This document shows positions 32,239 through 40,888 of a stretch of DNA of 41,738 nucleotides, in pieces (positions within the stretch are counted from its first letter, which is position 1; each line of letters begins with the position of its first letter). A program made the position numbers and the translations under genes. The stretch is from JAFMIT01 sp049421205 (lineage in GTDB: Bacteria; Actinomycetota; Actinomycetes; S36-B12; UBA5976), in the NCBI GenBank assembly GCA_049421205.1, contig JBMSMQ010000007.1:1-41738 (forward strand), given 5' to 3'. The notes under the pieces were generated by a model. It worked only from the letters and a program-made list of their open reading frames with translations. It did not search any database and was not told the DNA's origin.

Positions 32239-33975
32239 TTAGTCTTCACCTCTTTCCCATTCTGGTGCCATATCGCGAGCGATCTTGATATCATCATTGC
32301 TCATTCCTGCCGCTACCATCGGCCACACCATTGCATCTTTATGGACTTGAAAGTCAACTACTACTGGTGCATCGTTGAGAGACATTGCTTTTTGAATAGT
32401 GCTATCAATTTCATCAGGTGTTTCACAACGTAATCCATGGCAACCATAGGCTTCTGCAAGTTTCACAAAATCAGGAATTCGAAATGAGTCAAGGTTTGTA
32501 TTCGAATATCGCTCGTTATAGAACAAGGTCTGCCATTGTCGGACCATTCCAAGTGAACCGTTGTTGATGACTGCAACTTTAATCGGAATATCATTGATCG
32601 CACATGTCACAAGTTCTTGATTGGTCATTTGAAAGCAGCCATCTCCATCAATGGCCCATACCATTGCATCAGGTGCCGCAACTTTTGCACCCATTGCTGC
32701 GGGCACTGCATACCCCATTGTGCCTAATCCTCCTGAGTTCAACCAGGTATTTGGTTTTTCATAGCCAATGAATTGTGCCGCCCACATCTGATGTTGTCCC
32801 ACTCCAGAAGTGAAGATGGTGTCAGGTCCAGCAATTTGTCCTAGTCGCTTGATTACCTCCTGTGGGGCAAGTGAACCATCATCGGGTAGGTCATATCCGA
32901 GCGGATACTTCTCTTTCCAACTTGAGCAAATTGCTAGCCAATCACTGAAATTGAACTTCTCTTTGCTTGCCTTCAGTTCAGCTACGAGTGAACTGATGAC
33001 TTCTTTGACATCTCCTACAATCGGCACATCGACATCACGATTTTTGCCAATTTCTGCAGGGTCGATATCTGCGTGAATCACTTTGGCATCAGGTGCGAAA
33101 CTTGAAAGCTTGCCAGTCACACGATCATCAAACCGTGCTCCTAGAGTGATCAAGAGATCGGAGCGTTGAAGTGCACCAACTGCCGCCACTGTTCCGTGCA
33201 TTCCGGGCATTCCCATATGAAGTGGGTTTGAATCAGGAAAAGCACCTCGAGCCATCAAAGTTGTGACCACTGGAATCTTCAAATATTCTGCAAGTGCCAA
33301 GAGTTCCTTATGCGCTCCGGATTTGAGAACACCACCGCCAACATAAAGTGTTGGTTTTTGTGAAGCAAGGATGAGCGACACTGCTTCTTTGATTTGTTTT
33401 TGATTAGGACTAAATGTTGGGTTGTAGCCTGGAAGTGAGACTTTATCGCTCCAGACAAATTCTGCATATGCTTGTAGAGCATCTTTAGAAATGTCGACGA
33501 GCACAGGACCTGGGCGGCCCGTTTTTGCAATATGAAACGCTTCAGCAATTGCATTTGAAATTTCTTGTGGCTTCGTGATGAGATAGTTGTGCTTCGTTAT
33601 TGGAAAGGTAATTCCACGAATATCTGCTTCTTGAAATGCATCTGTGCCGATTGCCCCGGATGGCACTTGACCTGTGATGGCAACGATGGGAACTGAATCC
33701 ATCATTGCATCAGCAAGTGGTGTGACAAGATTTGTTGCACCAGGTCCTGATGTCGCCATACAGACACCGACATTTCCGCTTGCCATTGCATACCCTTGTG
33801 CGGCGTGACCTGCACCTTGTTCATGTCGAACCAAAATGTGTCGAATCTGCGTGCTGTCCAAAAGTGGATCGTAGGCCGGCAAAATTGCACCGCCTGGGAT
33901 ACCAAACATATCTTTCACACCTACGTGTTCAAGAGATCGAACCAATATCTCTGCACCTGAGATGGATTGACTCAT
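32239..33975 (-). CDS. ilvB: Acetolactate synthase large (catalytic) subunit
   Basis: ThDP-dependent enzyme joining pyruvate with pyruvate or 2-oxobutyrate; first common step of branched-chain amino acid synthesis. 578 residues from ATG at 33975, which has AAGGAAG upstream; a longer in-frame reading would enter the attenuator hairpin. Catalytic Glu in RHEQGAGHAAQGYA, ThDP motif GDGCFQMTNQEL ending in NNGSLGMVRQW, and FAD-binding middle domain. Expression is set by the leader peptide and terminator at 34002-34094. Confidence 0.97.
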   Translation of the reverse strand: MSQSISGAEILVRSLEHVGVKDMFGIPGGAILPAYDPLLDSTQIRHILVRHEQGAGHAAQGYAMASGNVGVCMATSGPGATNLVTPLADAMMDSVPIVAITGQVPSGAIGTDAFQEADIRGITFPITKHNYLITKPQEISNAIAEAFHIAKTGRPGPVLVDISKDALQAYAEFVWSDKVSLPGYNPTFSPNQKQIKEAVSLILASQKPTLYVGGGVLKSGAHKELLALAEYLKIPVVTTLMARGAFPDSNPLHMGMPGMHGTVAAVGALQRSDLLITLGARFDDRVTGKLSSFAPDAKVIHADIDPAEIGKNRDVDVPIVGDVKEVISSLVAELKASKEKFNFSDWLAICSSWKEKYPLGYDLPDDGSLAPQEVIKRLGQIAGPDTIFTSGVGQHQMWAAQFIGYEKPNTWLNSGGLGTMGYAVPAAMGAKVAAPDAMVWAIDGDGCFQMTNQELVTCAINDIPIKVAVINNGSLGMVRQWQTLFYNERYSNTNLDSFRIPDFVKLAEAYGCHGLRCETPDEIDSTIQKAMSLNDAPVVVDFQVHKDAMVWPMVAAGMSNDDIKIARDMAPEWERGED

Positions 33976-34001
33976 CGTTCTTCCTTTCGTATCCCGTAAT
34001 G

Positions 34002-34031
34002 AAAAACCCTCCGACCTTACGGTCCGGAGGG
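34002..34031 (-). terminator. Attenuator terminator of the ilvBNC operon
   Basis: On the minus strand CCCTCCGGACC (34031-34021), loop GTAA, GGTCGGAGGG (34016-34007), then TTTTT (34006-34002): a ten-pair stem with one bulged G and a T run, 26 bases before the ilvB ATG. It follows a leader peptide rich in Ile, Leu and Val, which fits transcription attenuation by charged branched-chain tRNAs. Confidence 0.88.
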
Positions 34032-34052
34032 TGCGCACGACTGAGACTTTCG

Positions 34053-34094
34053 CTAGGCCGCGCGCCTACTAACCACCACGAGAATGATTGTCAT
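34053..34094 (-). CDS. ilvL: ilvB leader peptide (attenuation)
   Basis: A 13-residue frame MTIILVVVSRRAA with TAG at 34053-34055. Six of its first eight residues are Ile, Leu or Val, the products of the pathway, so ribosome stalling on these codons would report shortage. The attenuator hairpin begins 22 bases later. Actinobacteria such as Corynebacterium have a similar leader before ilvB. The ATG lies six bases after the -10 box and has no ribosome site, so the peptide is probably translated from the very first base of the mRNA. Confidence 0.88.
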   Translation of the reverse strand: MTIILVVVSRRAA

Positions 34095-34100
34095 ACCCAA

Positions 34101-34129
34101 ACTGTAATCAGAGAGAGCAAATTTGTCAC
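34101..34129 (-). promoter_or_regulatory. Promoter of the ilvBNC operon
   Basis: Minus-strand GTGACA (34124-34129), 17-base spacer, TACAGT (34101-34106), then six bases and the ATG of the leader peptide. The -35 box shares a base with the ilvD stop codon. Confidence 0.7.
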
Positions 34130-35817
34130 TAGGTGCAAACTGCACCGTTACTTGCTGACCCCACTAACTTTGCATATTTGTGAAGCACCCCAGAGGTGTA
34201 GCGAGGTGGTAGCGGTTCAAAATCTTGCTTGCGCCTTTGTAGTTCCGTCTCATCTATCAAGATTTCTAAAGTTCCCGAGCGTATGTCGATTCGAATCTGG
34301 TCACCAGATTTCAAAAGTCCTATCGGACCGCCTACGGCAGCTTCTGGTGCGACATGCCCGACACATAGCCCTGTCGTCCCGCCTGAAAACCGTCCATCTG
34401 TAATGAGTAACACGTCTTTGCCGAGGCCCGCCCCCTTGATGGCGGCAGTGATCATCAGCATTTCACGCATTCCAGGTCCACCCTTTGGCCCTTCGTAGCG
34501 AATAACGACAACATCACCTGCTGAGATGTCTCCCGTTTCAAGAGCATCCATTGCGCTTCGCTCACGGTCAAATACTTTCGCTGTACCTTCAAATACTTCA
34601 ACGTCAATACCTGCGTTCTTTACAACAGCACCTTCAGGTGCGAGTGACCCAGTCAGAATGCTGATGCCACCAGTTTTTGCAAGCGCACTATCAACTGCAC
34701 GCAATATGTTTCCATCTGGATCTGGACTTTGAATAGTGTCTAGATTTTCCCGAAGCGTTTTTCCGGTTACTGTCAAACAATCGCCATGTAATAATTTGGC
34801 ATCAAGTAGTGCCTTCATTATCACAGGCACTCCTCCCACAGTATCCACATCACTCATTACATAACGTCCAAAAGGTTTGACGTCAGCAAGAAGTGGGACT
34901 TTCGCTCCAATTCGATGGAAGTCTGCAAGTTCTAATTCAACATTCGCTTCATGTGCAAGTGCTAAAAGGTGAAGCACTGCATTTGTGGAACCACCAAATG
35001 CCATCACCACTGCAATTGCATTTTCGAGTGATTGCTTCGTAATGATGTCCCTTGTCGTAATATCATTTCGAATAAGTTCAATCACCGCTCTACCGCTTGC
35101 CTCGGCAAATCCATCTCGGCGTCGATCTACCGCTGGTGGTGCGGCAGAACCAGGAAGTGACATTCCCATAGCTTCTGCAGCGGATGCCATCGTGTTCGCT
35201 GTATACATTCCACCACAGGCACCTTCACCAGGACAAATGGCTCTCTCAATTCGATTGACATCTTCTTCACTCATCAGCCCTCGCGCGCAAGCTCCAACTG
35301 CCTCAAATGCATCGATAATTGTGACGTCTCGATTTGTACCATCAGATAGCGTGACATTCCCGGGCAAGATTGAACCTGCATAGACAAACACGCTTGCAAC
35401 ATCAAGTCGTGCAGCCGCCATCAACATTCCAGGAAGCGATTTATCACACCCGGCAAATGTCACCATTCCATCAAGTCGTTCTGCTTGCATGACTGTTTCA
35501 ACAGAGTCCGCAATGATTTCTCGACTCACCAATGAGAAATGCATTCCTTCGTGGCCCATTGATATTCCATCGGATACTGAGATTGTTCCAAATTCCATTG
35601 GAAATCCACCAGCATCTTTAACTCCAACTTTTGCAGCTTGGGCGAGTCTGTCGAGAGACAAATTGCAGGGAGTGATTTCATTCCACGATGATGCAATTCC
35701 GATTTGAGGTTTCTGGAAATCTTCATCTTTCATACCAACTGCACGCAACATCCCACGCGCAGCAGTACGTTCGATGCCTTCCGTAACGTCCTTACTTCGT
35801 GGTTTCATATCGGTCAT
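34129..35817 (-). CDS. ilvD: Dihydroxy-acid dehydratase
   Basis: Third step of valine and isoleucine synthesis: dehydrates dihydroxyacids to 2-oxoacids with an iron-sulfur cluster. 562 residues, the shorter form linked to [2Fe-2S] clusters. Cluster cysteines Cys51 (TPCNLSLD), Cys124 (AGCDKSLPG) and Cys201 (GACGGMYTANTM). The ATG at 35817 follows TAGACT by seven bases with no ribosome site, so the start is almost leaderless; Met4 is an alternative. Its end directly abuts the ilvB promoter on the same strand. Confidence 0.97.
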   Translation of the reverse strand: MTDMKPRSKDVTEGIERTAARGMLRAVGMKDEDFQKPQIGIASSWNEITPCNLSLDRLAQAAKVGVKDAGGFPMEFGTISVSDGISMGHEGMHFSLVSREIIADSVETVMQAERLDGMVTFAGCDKSLPGMLMAAARLDVASVFVYAGSILPGNVTLSDGTNRDVTIIDAFEAVGACARGLMSEEDVNRIERAICPGEGACGGMYTANTMASAAEAMGMSLPGSAAPPAVDRRRDGFAEASGRAVIELIRNDITTRDIITKQSLENAIAVVMAFGGSTNAVLHLLALAHEANVELELADFHRIGAKVPLLADVKPFGRYVMSDVDTVGGVPVIMKALLDAKLLHGDCLTVTGKTLRENLDTIQSPDPDGNILRAVDSALAKTGGISILTGSLAPEGAVVKNAGIDVEVFEGTAKVFDRERSAMDALETGDISAGDVVVIRYEGPKGGPGMREMLMITAAIKGAGLGKDVLLITDGRFSGGTTGLCVGHVAPEAAVGGPIGLLKSGDQIRIDIRSGTLEILIDETELQRRKQDFEPLPPRYTSGVLHKYAKLVGSASNGAVCT

Positions 35818-35824
35818 GCGGCAA

Positions 35825-35830
35825 AGTCTA
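35825..35830 (-). promoter_or_regulatory. -10 box of ilvD
   Basis: TAGACT lies seven bases before the ilvD ATG with no Shine-Dalgarno sequence between. No convincing -35 box. Confidence 0.4.
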
Positions 35831-35843
35831 AGCAGTCCAATCG

Positions 35844-36446
35844 TTATTTAATAGGCTGCAAGGCCTGAGGTGTGAGATATCCCCATTGGACTGCTTGCCA
35901 TACTGATTGAGCACGCGATGAGGTGTTAAATTTCGCACTCACATGTCGAAGATGATTTTTCACTGTACTTTCACTCACCGATAATCGATTTGCAATCGCC
36001 CTATTGGATAACCCCTCTGCTGCAAGTTGCAATATGTGTTGTTCTTGTCGAGTCAATCGAGGGCGTTGTCCACTTCCTTGTGATTTTGATGCCCCAATTC
36101 CAAGTTCATTTGCGATGCTGTGAGGATTTGCATCCCAGAGTGCAACTTTCACGTCATAGAGGTTCATTCGCTCCCGCAGTATCTCTATTTCGGCATACAT
36201 CGACCACCACACGAGATTCACTTCGAGATCTACTTTTCTGATTTTTCTAACTTCATGTTCTGCTTCTCCGACACTCAAACCTGAAATAATGAGAACTGCA
36301 TCTGGCATTGAGTGAGCGACAACTGCACTGACTGCTTTCACTTCTGTCGTGTGGGCTGCGATTTTGAAGTCACCTCGCTCCACGCGCATAAAATCATAAA
36401 ACGCGTTTCGATAGAGAGCCGGACCACATAACACAATTGACTTCAT
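35844..36446 (-). CDS. LuxR/NarL-type regulator with a degenerate receiver domain
   Basis: 200 residues from ATG at 36446, with GGAGGAAGA directly upstream. The C-terminal part (131-191) is a clear LuxR helix-turn-helix (LTRQEQHILQLAAEGLSNRAIANRLSVSESTVKNHL split over the four helices). The N-terminal 115 residues have the length and beta-alpha rhythm of a response-regulator receiver, but the expected phosphoacceptor Asp after PDAVLI is absent (residues 54-56 are Ile-Ser-Gly) and the acidic pocket at the N-terminus is missing. It is probably not controlled by phosphorylation. Target unknown; a free-standing gene between hpf and ilvD. Confidence 0.85.
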   Translation of the reverse strand: MKSIVLCGPALYRNAFYDFMRVERGDFKIAAHTTEVKAVSAVVAHSMPDAVLIISGLSVGEAEHEVRKIRKVDLEVNLVWWSMYAEIEILRERMNLYDVKVALWDANPHSIANELGIGASKSQGSGQRPRLTRQEQHILQLAAEGLSNRAIANRLSVSESTVKNHLRHVSAKFNTSSRAQSVWQAVQWGYLTPQALQPIK

Positions 36447-36523
36447 TCTTCCTCCAGCCGACATTCTGCTGAAGAGTTTGTGCTAGTGCTATCAGTCAGG
36501 AATCAATGTGAGCAAGGTGTGAT

Positions 36524-36898
36524 TTAGTCGTCGAGCGACTGGCTCACTTTTTGAGTCGACTTTCGACCGTGTCTTGAGTATCGGTGTCGGCGAGAAGCCC
36601 TGCGTAGATTCGACTCCATTGTTTCGCGCGCAAACTCGAACGCCCGTTTCTCATCACTTGCTTGCCCTGTGGCTTTCAATACTCGTCCCTGAATGTAAGC
36701 AGAGATAACACAGGTCCAAGCTTTTTCACTTTGGCGAGGATTATTGTTATGAGTGAATTCAACTTTCATTTCTACAATGTTGTTGCCGAATCGATCAAGA
36801 TGTCCTGTTTTTTCTTTCACATGGTTTTGAAAATCGGCATCAAATTTCATTCCGTGACTTTGAATAACGATTGCTGGGGTTGATGTGTATTGAGACAT
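36524..36898 (-). CDS. hpf: Ribosome hibernation factor, short form (S30AE family)
   Basis: Binds the small subunit decoding region and stores ribosomes when growth stops. 124 residues from ATG at 36898, chosen for AGGAGG four bases upstream. The S30AE fold is seen in IVIQSHGMKFDADFQNHVKEKTGHLDRF ... VEFTHNNN and the basic C-end RRASRRHRYSRHGRKS. Most actinobacterial homologues are long (about 200 or more) with a dimerisation domain; this one lacks it. It sits beside lpqB-mtrB-mtrA, as in mycobacteria, but without the comF-like gene and without secA after it. Confidence 0.9.
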   Translation of the reverse strand: MSQYTSTPAIVIQSHGMKFDADFQNHVKEKTGHLDRFGNNIVEMKVEFTHNNNPRQSEKAWTCVISAYIQGRVLKATGQASDEKRAFEFARETMESNLRRASRRHRYSRHGRKSTQKVSQSLDD

Positions 36899-36915
36899 AT
36901 GTCCTCCTAAATCAA

Positions 36916-36944
36916 AGACTACTCTGATGAGTAGCAAGATTCAA
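36916..36944 (-). promoter_or_regulatory. Promoter of hpf
   Basis: Minus-strand TTGAAT (36939-36944), 17-base spacer, TAGTCT (36916-36921). The spacer contains a small dyad TACTC-ATCA-GAGTA. Predicted leader about 12 bases, with AGGAGG inside it. Confidence 0.6.
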
Positions 36945-36966
36945 CGAAGGCATCTTTTGAGTCCAC

Positions 36967-38604
36967 CTACCCCACGAGGGCAAGCGCAAACGCCTCACCT
37001 TGGAGTACCCACTCCCCATTCGTATACATCCAATATTGACCAAATTGGCTCAGTACATAAATCGGTAATTCGAAACCTGAAAACACTTCAGTTATTCCAC
37101 TAGGTCCGCCGAGTCGCTTGATATCACCCGTGGTCACATTCAAGACATAAATTTCAGGTTGCTCAACTCCAACACGACCTAGAACTGCAAGCTCATTGGT
37201 ATTAATCCAATCAACATCATAGACATCTGCGAAGAAGCGTTCAACTTTTCGATATCCAATTATTCGCAAAGTGCTACCTTGCTGAGTGATATCACCAAGG
37301 CGCAATTGACCTCCACTTGGAGTTTCTAAAACAATTGCTGCACGTGCGGCATCGGATGCGGGCGAAAAAGAAATTACATTTCGATTATCAGGAAGTGCTA
37401 CCGGACGAGTGACATTGGAATTAGCAAGCCATACTCTGACTCCACCTTGCTGCATGACCATCCATAGTCGTAAACGGTTATCAAACTCGACCGATCTCAC
37501 ATCACTTTCAATTTGAAGTGGATTGCTAAATGATAGGTTCGTTGCCACAAATGCTCGTTGTCCACGAACTCCAGCGACAATGGCTAAATCTTTCGAAATT
37601 GCCATAGAAGAAAGTGGTGCAATCTGAGATATTTCAGTAACACCAGATTCATCACCACGAAGAAGTGAATCACTTGCAGACACAAAGAGTGGTAGGGCAT
37701 TTGGGGTTCGCTCTTGAGTGAACTGATTGAAAAGACTTCGACTCAAATCAATCGTATTGTTCACCCGAACTGGTTGTGAATTGAGGTAAACCCGTATGAC
37801 GTCAATATCTGGTAACTGAGTGAGTGTCCACACGAGTTGCGCAATATACAGATTCCGCTGACTCTCAGCGCTTGAACCACTTGAATAACGCAATCGCACC
37901 GTAAGGAAATTGTCTTCAAAGCCAACTGAATTAAATTCTAGCTCCAGAGCATCAGGAATTGCAGTTTTTAACTGCGACTTTGGTCCAGCAAACACTTCTC
38001 GGACGAGCCGAGTTTCAATACCTGAACTAAAGTCTGGTAACCAGATTGCTTCTGGAGTGAGATACTCAAGGGCTGCATCCACAAAATAGAGCGAATACCC
38101 AGAATAACTCCGTATGAGATTTCCGTAACTGATGAGCGTGACATCAGGATTTCTTGTAATTCTCTTCTCAGAATTAATGTCATCAAGTTTAAAGGTGTAG
38201 CTGAAAGACTTTGTTTGCTCAAAGATACGTAAGCGATTGAATTTAGTAATTGCTCCTACGGCACTCCCACGAACTTCAACTCTATTCACCTCAGGAAGGC
38301 TAAATTCAACGGACGACGAGTCAAATACCAAAATTTCTTCTGGCGCCCAAAGCGCGCTGACATCGGCTGCAAGGTATTGCCTTGCGATGGCATAGTTATC
38401 TGAAGCATCGGAGATTGATGTGATAAAACCTTGCACAATATCAAGTTCAGACATACCAGGAGCTGGAGGTTTGACAATCACTCGAACAAATTCGTCGTCT
38501 GCCTCAACTTGAGTATCAATAACTTCAAGTGGACCGGATGGAGGAATCACAGCACACCCTGTGAGGAAAGCAAGAAGCACGATTGTTATCAAGCGTCGCT
38601 TCAT
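36967..38604 (-). CDS. lpqB: Lipoprotein LpqB, partner of MtrB
   Basis: 545 residues. Lipoprotein signal peptide with lipobox LTGC (Cys17), so anchored to the outer face of the membrane. A GerMN-like domain lies around 205-290 (LVREVFAGPKS ... VRVNNTIDLSR) and a C-terminal beta-propeller-like part follows (repeats such as SPASDAARAAIVLETPSGG). In mycobacteria LpqB binds MtrB and adjusts its signalling. ATG overlaps the mtrB stop as ATGA, so the three genes are translated as a chain. Confidence 0.95.
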   Translation of the reverse strand: MKRRLITIVLLAFLTGCAVIPPSGPLEVIDTQVEADDEFVRVIVKPPAPGMSELDIVQGFITSISDASDNYAIARQYLAADVSALWAPEEILVFDSSSVEFSLPEVNRVEVRGSAVGAITKFNRLRIFEQTKSFSYTFKLDDINSEKRITRNPDVTLISYGNLIRSYSGYSLYFVDAALEYLTPEAIWLPDFSSGIETRLVREVFAGPKSQLKTAIPDALELEFNSVGFEDNFLTVRLRYSSGSSAESQRNLYIAQLVWTLTQLPDIDVIRVYLNSQPVRVNNTIDLSRSLFNQFTQERTPNALPLFVSASDSLLRGDESGVTEISQIAPLSSMAISKDLAIVAGVRGQRAFVATNLSFSNPLQIESDVRSVEFDNRLRLWMVMQQGGVRVWLANSNVTRPVALPDNRNVISFSPASDAARAAIVLETPSGGQLRLGDITQQGSTLRIIGYRKVERFFADVYDVDWINTNELAVLGRVGVEQPEIYVLNVTTGDIKRLGGPSGITEVFSGFELPIYVLSQFGQYWMYTNGEWVLQGEAFALALVG

Positions 38605-40157
38605 GATGCAGCCTCTTGATTTCCCAAGTCTGAACGTGAGTTTAAATTCCTGGGAACAGTGAGTGTGAATGTAGACCCAGCACCACTCTCACTCAGCACA
38701 CGAATAGTTCCGCCATGTAATTTCGCATCTTCAAGAGCAATTGCAAGTCCCAATCCCGTACCGCCAAGAGTTCGTTGCCGCGACGGATCTGCACGCCAAA
38801 AACGATCAAAGACACGTGCTTGATGCTCCTTTGACAATCCACTTCCGTAATCGATAACAGCAACGTCAACGAAATCATGACTCACAGTGATCTTGACGTC
38901 GACGCCATGTGAATTTGTGTGCTCAATTGCATTCGATACGAGATTGCGAATGATTCTTTCAAGACGTCTCGAATCACACCAGAAAGCATTCACTTCATCA
39001 TTGGATTCCAATCTCACATCAATACCTAATTCTTCAGATATTGGAGAAAGATCCTCAATTGTGCCGCTAATCAATTCATTCAAATTAATGCACGACACTT
39101 CAAGTGTGGCTGCTTTTGCGTCGTGTCGAGAAATCTCTAGAAGCTCCATGAGTAGTAATTCGAAACGCTGGGTTTGTTGAAGAAGAAGTACTGATGCCCG
39201 TTTTGAAGCAGGATCAAAGTCTTCACTTGAAGAATTCAATAGGTCCGCCGCCATCGTAATAGTGGTGAGTGGAGTTCGAAGTTCGTGAGATACATCAGAA
39301 ACAAATTGCTGTTGGACTTTTGATAGTTCTTTAAGTTGCTCAATTTGTTGCTCAAGAGATGCAGCCATTGAATTAAATGCAAGTGCAAGCCTTGCTAAAT
39401 CATCTTCTCCCGTTACGTTCAGTCGTTCAGCAAGGTTTCCTTCACTCAAACGCTGAGCAGACTCGGCAGCCAATCGAACCGGGCGAACCACCTGTGTAGT
39501 TAAGACAAGTGCAAGTAGGACGAACGCCAGTACCAAAAATCCACCAGCAAATGCGGATGCGGAGGTCAAAAGTGTAAGAGTCTCTATCTCATTCGATAGC
39601 GGGAATAATTGATAAAGTTCATATCGACCTAAACTCGGCAATGTAATCGGAACTCCAACTACAATTCCCGGAACTGCTGTTCCATCAAGATATTCAAGAG
39701 TAGTAAGTTGCCTCACAAGCTGGCGATCTTTGGACGTCGCACTTCGAATCGCATCACTCAAGCTCGTCTCAGAAATCTGATTTGTTCCACGCTCAATTGT
39801 CGTTGCACTCAACTCGCTTGAAAGAAGTAACACTTCAAAGTCGCGTGCTGTACCTGCAGCGTTCACCACGCCAGCAATAATCGCATCAACGAGTGCATTC
39901 TCTTCAGCAACGCTCAATGTCGGATTACTGTTCGTCGCGATATTCCGTGCAATATCAATTCCACGATTTGCCTGGACGAGGCTGTCATCTGATCGTTGCG
40001 TAATAAGTCCATCACGAATTTGGGTGAGAAGCACAACAAATACAACAGTAGCTGCAATAATCGACATTACTACTGTCGTAACGAATACTCGAAGTGTGAG
40101 TGAACTACGCCAACTTTTTCTGAGTGCTGAAAAAAGATTACGAATTGACCACGTCAT
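38601..40157 (-). CDS. mtrB: Sensor histidine kinase MtrB
   Basis: 518 residues. Two membrane helices (about 23-47 and 197-221) flank an outside sensor domain of about 150 residues; HAMP (about 222-275), then HisKA with phosphate-accepting His291 (SDVSHELRTPL), and an ATPase domain with N box (IIRNLVSNAIEHT), G1 (DYGSGLS), F box (DRFWRADPSR) and G2 (GGTGLGLAI). Complete and likely active. With MtrA it controls septation, wall hydrolases and osmoprotection in actinobacteria. Both ends overlap its neighbours as ATGA. Confidence 0.97.
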   Translation of the reverse strand: MTWSIRNLFSALRKSWRSSLTLRVFVTTVVMSIIAATVVFVVLLTQIRDGLITQRSDDSLVQANRGIDIARNIATNSNPTLSVAEENALVDAIIAGVVNAAGTARDFEVLLLSSELSATTIERGTNQISETSLSDAIRSATSKDRQLVRQLTTLEYLDGTAVPGIVVGVPITLPSLGRYELYQLFPLSNEIETLTLLTSASAFAGGFLVLAFVLLALVLTTQVVRPVRLAAESAQRLSEGNLAERLNVTGEDDLARLALAFNSMAASLEQQIEQLKELSKVQQQFVSDVSHELRTPLTTITMAADLLNSSSEDFDPASKRASVLLLQQTQRFELLLMELLEISRHDAKAATLEVSCINLNELISGTIEDLSPISEELGIDVRLESNDEVNAFWCDSRRLERIIRNLVSNAIEHTNSHGVDVKITVSHDFVDVAVIDYGSGLSKEHQARVFDRFWRADPSRQRTLGGTGLGLAIALEDAKLHGGTIRVLSESGAGSTFTLTVPRNLNSRSDLGNQEAAS

Positions 40158-40834
40158 AGGTCACTGACATGTCCTGATTTGTATCCAACGCCGCGTATCG
40201 AAAGAATGATTTCTGGATTTTCCGGATCCTTCTCCACCTTTGACCGAAGTCGTTGAATATGGACATTGACGAGACGAGTATCTCCCGCTTCTTTGAATCG
40301 CCAAACTTCTTGCAACAACTGCTCACGTTCAAACACTTGACCTGGATTCAACGCAAAATGTTTCAATAGTTCAAATTCGGTTTTCGTTAGAATAATTTCA
40401 TTTCCGTTACGAGTAACTTTATGCCCCTTCACATCAAGAACAAGATCAACGATATGAAGTGGCTGGGCATCATGAACTCTAAGTCGGGAGCGAATCCGCG
40501 CGAGTAGCACTCGAGGTGGACAAGGTTTTGTGATGTAGTCATCTGCTCCACTTGCTTCAAGTCCACGCACAATATCTTCGGTATCGGTTTTAGCTGTCAG
40601 CATCACAATTGGCACTTTAGAAAACGTCCGAATTTCACTCGCAACACTAAAACCATCTTTACCTGGCAACATAATGTCGAGCAAGATGAGATCGGGGTTA
40701 TATTCCTTCATCGTCGCAACTGCTGTATCGCCCCTGGCACAAAGCATCGTTTCGAAGCCGTTGGTGCGCAGTACGAGTTCCACCATACTTGCAATAGCTG
40801 AGTCATCTTCGACTACAAGGATTTTGCCTTCCAC
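40154..40834 (-). CDS. mtrA: Response regulator MtrA (OmpR family)
   Basis: 226 residues. Receiver domain with acidic pair Glu9-Asp10-Asp11, phosphoacceptor Asp53 (LLDIMLPG), Thr80 and Lys103; winged-helix DNA-binding domain from about 128 (LTKTEFELLKHFALNPG ... VNVHIQRLRSKVEKDP). The residues after Lys103 are Pro-Cys-Pro-Pro rather than the usual Pro-Phe-x-Pro. GTG at 40834 is preceded by GATTAT six bases upstream and no ribosome site, suggesting a leaderless operon mRNA. It is divergent from the membrane-protein gene over 54 bases. Confidence 0.97.
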   Translation of the reverse strand: MEGKILVVEDDSAIASMVELVLRTNGFETMLCARGDTAVATMKEYNPDLILLDIMLPGKDGFSVASEIRTFSKVPIVMLTAKTDTEDIVRGLEASGADDYITKPCPPRVLLARIRSRLRVHDAQPLHIVDLVLDVKGHKVTRNGNEIILTKTEFELLKHFALNPGQVFEREQLLQEVWRFKEAGDTRLVNVHIQRLRSKVEKDPENPEIILSIRGVGYKSGHVSDL

Positions 40835-40840
40835 GGGGTG

Positions 40841-40846
40841 ATAATC
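40841..40846 (-). promoter_or_regulatory. Possible -10 box of the mtrA operon
   Basis: GATTAT, six bases (CACCCC), then GTG of mtrA. The first base departs from TANNNT, so this is the weakest case of the pattern. Confidence 0.4.
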
Positions 40847-40876
40847 CCACGCCGTGTGCCCTGAGGGAAACCCAAT

Positions 40877-40882
40877 TACACT
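40877..40882 (+). promoter_or_regulatory. -10 box for a leaderless membrane-protein mRNA
   Basis: TACACT, six bases (GAAGTT), then ATG at 40889. It lies back to back with the mtrA promoter in a 54-base gap. Confidence 0.5.
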
Positions 40883-40888
40883 GAAGTT

